In this document: positions 44,804-48,845 of the stretch, piece after piece
How the letters are laid out: the number at the start of each line of letters is the position of its first letter
How positions within the stretch are numbered: the first letter of the stretch is position 1
Origin: an uncultured Hyphomicrobium sp.
GTDB taxonomy: Bacteria > Pseudomonadota > Alphaproteobacteria > Rhizobiales > Hyphomicrobiaceae
Assembly (NCBI RefSeq): GCF_902826555.1
Contig: NZ_CADEFI010000027.1
Coordinates: 1 to 48,845 of the forward strand
Direction of reading: 5' to 3'
Length of the DNA: 48,845 nt
Translations under genes and position numbers: made by a program
The notes under the pieces: generated by a model
The model's input: the letters and a program-made list of their open reading frames with translations, nothing else
Told to the model about the DNA's origin: nothing
Databases searched by the model: none

Positions 44804-45226
44804 ATGAAAGAGATGTTTCGCCGATTTTCAGAAGGCGCAGCCCATGCCGTCGGATCGTATTGGGCTTTTCTCGCCGCCTGCGCCACCGTCGCCCTATGGG
44901 CGCTCACAGGCGCTTCGTTCGCCTATTCGGATACGTGGCAGCTGTTCATCAATACCGGAACGACGATTGTCACGTTCCTCATGGTGTTCCTCATTCAGAA
45001 CACGCAGAACCGCGAAACTCGCGTCATGACGCTCAAGCTCGACGAGCTGTTACGGAGTATCGAGGGTGCGCGAACCGGCCTGGTGGGCCTCGATTCCATG
45101 TCGGATGCCGATCTGGAACGCGTGCACGAGGAATTCCTACGCCTGCGCGAAAAATATGCGCCGCTGGTGGATGACGACCTCGCCCACGTGGCTCAGGAAC
45201 TGCGCGCCCGAAAACGGGAGCGATGA
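44804..45226 (+). CDS. Low-affinity iron permease family protein
   Basis: 140 aa. Two TM helices (about 18-38 and 48-66) precede a charged cytoplasmic tail. The motif SDTWQLFINTGTTIVTFLMV, then FLIQNTQNRET and KLDELL, is diagnostic of the family named after yeast Fet4 (low-affinity Fe/Cu permease). Bacterial members are short and have not been shown to carry iron, so transport is inferred from the family name only. GGAG lies 11 bases before the ATG. Convergent with the 49-aa membrane protein. Confidence 0.88.
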   Translation: MKEMFRRFSEGAAHAVGSYWAFLAACATVALWALTGASFAYSDTWQLFINTGTTIVTFLMVFLIQNTQNRETRVMTLKLDELLRSIEGARTGLVGLDSMSDADLERVHEEFLRLREKYAPLVDDDLAHVAQELRARKRER

Positions 45227-45237
45227 GCTCAATATCG

Positions 45238-45387
45238 TCAGACCGGCGTCTGCATATAGAAGTACGCATAAACAACAGCCGCCGCGACGAGCGCGATCAA
45301 CATCGAGCGTGTCAGGACGCGATAGTTCAGGCGTTGCGGCGTCGCCTGACGCGCCTCCGTGGGGTTGATGACCTTGCGATCTTCCAT
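45238..45387 (-). CDS. 49-aa single-pass membrane protein
   Basis: Sequence begins MEDRKVINPTEARQATPQRL and ends with one TM helix (about residues 28-45, RSMLIALVAAAVVYAYF) and QTPV. The ATG at 45387 has GAGGAGG 5 bases upstream, so translation is well supported. The composition (polar, Pro/Gln-containing front, one C-terminal helix) is like small proteins widespread in Hyphomicrobiales. Function unknown. Confidence 0.7.
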   Translation of the reverse strand: MEDRKVINPTEARQATPQRLNYRVLTRSMLIALVAAAVVYAYFYMQTPV

Positions 45388-45528
45388 GTTGGCCTCCTCA
45401 TCCGTGTCGGTTTGGAACGCCGCCCGGCTCTGTTCGTTCCGGATTCCGGATCCGACAGGTGAGGTCTTAGAGATTTATTCACTATCATTGCCGATCTTCA
45501 ACGCATTGATGTGCGTGCGGAGGAAGCA

Positions 45529-45876
45529 ATGGCTTTGTGGAAATCGCTGGTTTCGTCGCTGTCCAAGGACGACGGAGAGCGTGCGCCCCTCAAGCCACAG
45601 GACTTCCGCGCTCCACGGCGCCTGAAAGAAGGCTACATCTGGTCCGAAAGCCTGATCATGCCGCGCCCCTGCACGATCAAGGACATGTCTCCTCTTACGG
45701 TGCAGATCGTGCTGTGGCACGACGATATCAAACCGCAGGTCTTTTCCCGCCCGCTCAAGCTCTTCTCGAGCTCGGATCGCAAGGAAGCCGACTGCGTCGT
45801 GGTGGCGCGCGAGAACAACGTGGTGTCCCTGCGTTTCACGAGCGCGTTTCGCGCGCCGACCCGGACCTACCCCTAG
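45529..45876 (+). CDS. PilZ-like domain protein (divergent)
   Basis: 115 aa from ATG 45529 (GGAGGA 4 bases upstream). The pattern APRRLKEGYIW, then CTIKDMSPLTVQIVLW, then VVVARENNVVSLRF resembles a PilZ beta-barrel: RRxxE/R loop, D-x-S motif and closing strand. The Gly of the usual DxSxxG motif is missing (MSPLT), so cyclic-di-GMP binding is doubtful. The assignment is tentative. Confidence 0.5.
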   Translation: MALWKSLVSSLSKDDGERAPLKPQDFRAPRRLKEGYIWSESLIMPRPCTIKDMSPLTVQIVLWHDDIKPQVFSRPLKLFSSSDRKEADCVVVARENNVVSLRFTSAFRAPTRTYP

Positions 45877-46040
45877 CGCCCCGCCGCAGCCGTAGCCGGA
45901 TCCTCCCCGCCCCTTTGTCAAAAAAGCAAGACGCTGCAGCCGAATGCGTCCGCATGCTCCGAAGGGGGCTAGCCGTGCGGCAGCGGTGGCCGTAATCTCC
46001 GGAACCTGGCTATTCCGGGCCTCCGGGGGGAGTTCACTCC

Positions 46041-47276
46041 ATGTCTGCGTTCGTTGCGTCACGTCTTTCGCGGCAGGCCCCCAAACGCATGCTCGCGCTC
46101 GACGGGGGCGGAGCGCGCGGCATGATTACGGTCGGCTTCCTGGAGGCCGTCGAGACGCTGCTGCGCAGGCGCTACAAGCGCGACGACTACGTACTGTCCG
46201 ACTATTTCGACATGATCGGCGGCACCTCGGTCGGATCGATCCTGGCCACCATGCTGGCGCTCGGGTGGCCGATGCAAAAGGTGCGCGAAGAATTCTGGAA
46301 GATTTGTCCCGAGATCTTCAGCCAGCGCGTCGGCCGCGGCCTCATTTTGCCGCGCTTCTCGGTGCGAGCGCTCAGGAGGAACCTCAAGAACGCGCTCGGC
46401 GACATGCGCCTCGACAGCGACGCGCTCAAGACCGGGCTCGCGATCGTTTCGAAGAGGCTCGATACCGGCAGCGCCTGGGTCATGTACAATAACGCGCATT
46501 CCGAGTACTGGGCGACCAGGATCAATGCGGCGACGGGAAAGAAGACGGTCGGCAATTGCGAGTACCGGATCGCCGACATCATCCAGGCCAGCACGGCGGC
46601 GCCGACCTACTTTCGCCCTCACTGGATTCAGATCGAGGCACCGAGCGAGGGCAGCGCCGGCCAAAAGGGTCTTTTCGTCGACGGCGGACTCTCGCCCTAC
46701 AACAACCCGTCGCTGCTCATGTTCATGATGGCCGGGATCAGCGGCTATCGTCTCGGCGGCGTGAAGGAGGTGACGGGCGACGACGGCAAGACCTCGAAGC
46801 GGGGCGTTCCATGGGAGCTCGGCGCCCAAAAGCTGCTGATCGTTTCCGTCGGAACCGGCGACTACCGCGTCAAGGTCACGTCCCGGCGCCTGACCCCTGC
46901 GGCTGGGTTCGGCGCACAGGCCCTGCTCGGCACGATGGCCGACAATCAAGCAACGACATTGAAGCTCATGCAGTGGCTCGCCGATCCGAAACGGCCCTGG
47001 ACGATCAACGGTGAGGTGGACGATCTTCGATGGGATAATCTCGGCAAGCTGATCGGCGGCTCGCAGGCGCTGTTGAGCTTCACGCGCTACAACATCAAGC
47101 TCGAAGAGAAGTGGCTGCGCGAGAAGCTCAACGTGACCCATTTTTCCGACAAGCGTCTCGCGCGCCTGCGCGAGCTCGACAATCCCAACGAGTTGCACAC
47201 CTATCTTTCGCTGTCTCGTGCGGCCGCGACCTTTCAAGTGACTGACGACGATTTTCCGGCGGAGTTCGATATCTGA
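46041..47276 (+). CDS. Patatin-like phospholipase
   Basis: 411 aa. The patatin core has oxyanion loop DGGGARGM (21-28), nucleophile S63 in GGTSVGS and catalytic Asp in VDGGLSPYNNPS (about D214). The pair Ser/Asp forms a catalytic dyad for releasing fatty acids from phospholipids. No signal peptide; a helical C-terminal region of about 130 aa follows the core. It is in the size range of CapV-type effectors (cyclic-nucleotide-activated phospholipases), but no nucleotide cyclase gene is nearby. GGGGGGAG lies 8 bases before the ATG. It is followed by a small gene that may be a partner. Confidence 0.9.
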   Translation: MSAFVASRLSRQAPKRMLALDGGGARGMITVGFLEAVETLLRRRYKRDDYVLSDYFDMIGGTSVGSILATMLALGWPMQKVREEFWKICPEIFSQRVGRGLILPRFSVRALRRNLKNALGDMRLDSDALKTGLAIVSKRLDTGSAWVMYNNAHSEYWATRINAATGKKTVGNCEYRIADIIQASTAAPTYFRPHWIQIEAPSEGSAGQKGLFVDGGLSPYNNPSLLMFMMAGISGYRLGGVKEVTGDDGKTSKRGVPWELGAQKLLIVSVGTGDYRVKVTSRRLTPAAGFGAQALLGTMADNQATTLKLMQWLADPKRPWTINGEVDDLRWDNLGKLIGGSQALLSFTRYNIKLEEKWLREKLNVTHFSDKRLARLRELDNPNELHTYLSLSRAAATFQVTDDDFPAEFDI

Positions 47277-47401
47277 AATCGATGCCGCGGGGCGGTTGCA
47301 TAAATTTTTCCGTCGTCCAGAACGTTTGGCCGCCGGCCAGCGTTCGATCGACAGGATCGCCGCCGTGAAGGCGGCACACGTCAATTTGGAAGGATGCCAC
47401 C

Positions 47402-47932
47402 ATGTTCGAAATCATTCGTGTCGGCCCGCCTCCCGGCCGGCCGCGGCTCACGGCCCCCTCGGGCCTTGCCGACGGGGATTTCGAGAAGATCGCTCGCGAA
47501 CTCGGAACGCTGCCCTTCAAGGCGCGGAAGACGGGTTTCGTGGCGGCGCGCGAGGCGCGCAAACGGGAACACGTGGATACCTACTGGAACGGCAAGGAAA
47601 CGGAGAATGTCGCCCAGCCGGGCGATTTCGTGGTGACGAGCCTTACGCCCACAAAATCGGTGCTGAGAGACGGCGACGGGAAAGCCAATATCTATGTCAT
47701 CAGCCGTGCGAAGTTCGCAAAACTCTATGTCCCCGACGCGGGCAAGACCGAGTTCGGCGACGTCTACCGGTCGATCAGCGTGGTCGACGCCATCTTTCTC
47801 GCCGGAGGCTTCGACATCCTTGCGCCCTGGGGAAAGCCGCAAAGCGCCGAAAGTGGCTATGTCCTGAAAAGCGGAAGCGAGATCTACGGCAACAGCAAGG
47901 ACACGTTCGAGCAGACCTACGAAATGCCGTAG
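47402..47932 (+). CDS. Protein with two PGD-Y-F-Y-like units, possible patatin partner
   Basis: 176 aa, no signal peptide or TM. Two similar blocks are visible: PGDFVVTSL followed by NIYVISRAKFAKLY (about residues 72-110), and SGYVLKSGSEIYGNSKDTFE-QTY (about 150-174). Both follow a GDxxVxxxxGxxYxxxxxxFxxxY pattern that I know from small phage-type proteins of unknown function. It may be a regulatory or inhibitory partner of the patatin 125 bases upstream, which is inference. GGAAGG lies 8 bases before ATG 47402. A terminator follows at 47953. Confidence 0.6.
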   Translation: MFEIIRVGPPPGRPRLTAPSGLADGDFEKIARELGTLPFKARKTGFVAAREARKREHVDTYWNGKETENVAQPGDFVVTSLTPTKSVLRDGDGKANIYVISRAKFAKLYVPDAGKTEFGDVYRSISVVDAIFLAGGFDILAPWGKPQSAESGYVLKSGSEIYGNSKDTFEQTYEMP

Positions 47933-47952
47933 GCGCAGCATTTGCCTTTGTC

Positions 47953-47995
47953 CCAGCTCCCGCCTTCGGCGAATTCGGCTGGAGCCGGCTTTTTT
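47953..47995 (+). terminator. Intrinsic terminator after the patatin partner gene
   Basis: CCAGCTCC (47953-47960) pairs with GGAGCCGG (47981-47988) with one mismatch. An inner CGCC-TTC-GGCG hairpin is nested in it. CTTTTTTC follows. Confidence 0.8.
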
Positions 47996-48498
47996 CTGTT
48001 GCGCGCGACATGGCTGACAAGCGAAAGTCGCCCCCGCGAGGGGGATAATAATTCATGTAGGGCGTCAGTCATACTCCTCGCAGACTGATTGTCGAATGGG
48101 ACTGCAGGCCATCTCGGCCTTGCTCCAAGCGGAAAGCGCGACCGCATCGCGCCGCAAGGTACCCACTCATGTCACACAGAACCCAACTCATCGCGATCTC
48201 TTATCGTGACCTCGGTCACAGCCATCGGCTGTGCGGTCCTGGATATCGCCCTCCGCGCGCACGCGAAGCGGAACCGTGGCGGCCGCCCAAGCGGTCTCAT
48301 CTCGATCGGTGGCTCGACCAGACATCCGGTTCCGCATGTTCGCCGTGAGCCTCGCGCGTCTCTCCTGAGCGCCTCGACGCTTTCATATTCTCAACATGCC
48401 GCACCGAGTCCGCTGGCTTAGGCCATTCGACGGCGCCGGAGATGGCGCTGCGGGGCTTCCCGGCGACCGAGCGGCGATCAAGGAAACGGACATTCAAG
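47996..48498. other. About 500 bases without a supported gene
   Basis: Frames here (for example 110 codons from 48089 on the plus strand, 76 codons ending at 47917 on the minus strand) have no ribosome-binding site, hydrophobic pattern or motif and read as Arg/Ser/Pro-rich shadow sequence. The region probably holds the promoter of the cold-shock-like gene. GGGGCGA-type and CCCCGCGAGGGGG (about 48031) short palindromes are present. Nothing else seen. Confidence 0.4.
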
Positions 48499-48717
48499 AT
48501 GAACAGCTTCGCGCCCATTGAACCCGAGACCCACGTCTTCACCGGAACCGTCAAATCCTGGCAGGCCGACTACGGCGAGCTGCTCACGGACAGCGGCGTG
48601 ACGGTGCCACTGGTGACCAGAGGTCTTTCGCCGCTGCCTGTCGGAACGCGACTGACGCTCGTCGCGCGCAAGTTCAAGCCGCTCTTCATGGTGGAGAAAG
48701 TGGTCGCGCGCGGATAG
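48499..48717 (+). CDS. Cold-shock-like OB-fold protein
   Basis: 72 aa from ATG 48499. TGTVKSWQADYGELLTDSG, then PVGTRLTLVARKFKPLFMVEKV, has the spacing of a cold-shock domain (strand 1 GTVKxW, strand 2 YGELLT). The usual aromatic RNP1 (KGFGFI) is replaced by ADYGELL, so nucleic-acid binding may be altered. A longer in-frame ATG at 48442 adds a basic, non-homologous stretch. AAGGA lies some 14 bases before ATG 48499. Identification is tentative. Confidence 0.55.
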   Translation: MNSFAPIEPETHVFTGTVKSWQADYGELLTDSGVTVPLVTRGLSPLPVGTRLTLVARKFKPLFMVEKVVARG

Positions 48718-48799
48718 GCGCGGGGCCGCTCGAGGCGATGCCTCGGACGGGTCCCCGTGCCGAACGGCGAACGCAGGCTTATCAGGCTTTATGTGTGAA

Positions 48800-48845
48800 T
48801 GGTCGGAGCGGGGAGATTTGAACTCCCGACCCCCAGTCCCCCAGA
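48800..48845 (-). tRNA. tRNA-Pro (anticodon GGG), 3' part, cut by the window edge
   Basis: Read on the minus strand from 48845: anticodon loop CTGGGGG (GGG at positions 34-36), stem ACTGG, variable GGGTC, T arm GGGAG-TTCAAAT-CTCCC, acceptor CGCTCCG, discriminator A and an encoded CCA (48802-48800). The 5' half lies beyond the window. Confidence 0.88.

Noticed and set aside
46041-47276. CBASS defence locus (CapV patatin)
   Set aside because: No CD-NTase, E1/E2/JAB or HORMA gene lies next to the patatin within the window, so the standard system cannot be called.
48089-48421. 110-codon frame before the cold-shock-like gene
   Set aside because: No ribosome-binding site, no signal or motif; composition is not protein-like.

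Overview
The window looks like a chromosomal segment of an alphaproteobacterium, most likely of the order Hyphomicrobiales (Hyphomicrobium-like or Rhizobiales-like). The grounds are high GC, alphaproteobacterial RNase P RNA, the order djlA-like / amidase / rnpB / mraZ-rsmH-ftsL-ftsI, two OpgC-type acyltransferases, a FixL/FixJ-type pair, PagL, a hydantoinase-type 5-oxoprolinase and many small exported proteins. I see no phage, insertion sequence, CRISPR array or plasmid functions. A tRNA gene lies at each end: tRNA-Leu(TAA) complete on the left, tRNA-Pro(GGG) cut by the right edge.

Left part (1-12.7 kb): tRNA-Leu; a coupled thioredoxin-like / ceramidase-like pair; a CHASE4-GGDEF-EAL cyclic-di-GMP protein; an exported TPR protein; a PagL-type lipid A deacylase; a DUF2852 protein; a histidine-kinase-like ATPase without a phosphoacceptor domain; an exported pentapeptide-repeat protein; an exported methyltransferase; and a large fused 5-oxoprolinase. 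These are mostly single genes arranged convergently or divergently.

Cell wall and division part (12.8-25.2 kb): a J-domain protein and a peptidoglycan amidase overlap by 4 bases. Glycerate kinase and OpgC follow, then rnpB with a clear promoter. Two small secreted proteins share a Cys/Trp motif; a divergent dihydrofolate reductase and an alpha/beta hydrolase come next. The dcw cluster then starts: a CtrA-like half-site, three MraZ-box repeats at 10-base period and a highly structured, terminator-ended leader RNA precede mraZ, rsmH, ftsL and ftsI. The cluster stops after ftsI; murE and the rest are replaced by a FemAB/GNAT-like protein, an XRE regulator and an FkbM methyltransferase.

Middle minus-strand block (27.6-35.4 kb), read right to left: acyl-CoA dehydrogenase, an unknown membrane protein, a histone-deacetylase-like amidohydrolase, xseB, an exported protein with a von Hippel-Lindau-like beta domain, and dxs (isoprenoid synthesis). 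A secreted Cys-rich protein and a D-2-hydroxyacid-type FAD dehydrogenase flank it.

Right part (37.5-48.8 kb): a small exported protein; a MASE1 sensor kinase / FixJ-like regulator pair; two tiny genes ending in a perfect 12-bp inverted repeat; an overlapping OpgC / SGNH-hydrolase cassette; a DUF533 protein; a membrane protein with a fused soluble domain; a low-affinity iron permease-like protein; a 49-aa membrane protein; a PilZ-like protein; a patatin phospholipase followed by a protein with two PGD-like repeats; and a cold-shock-like OB-fold protein.

The observations most worth following are the UpsM-like leader RNA and composite operator at mraZ, the truncated dcw cluster, the bacterial VHL-domain protein between xseB and dxs, and the patatin plus partner pair. 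All functional calls rest on motif reading without database searches.
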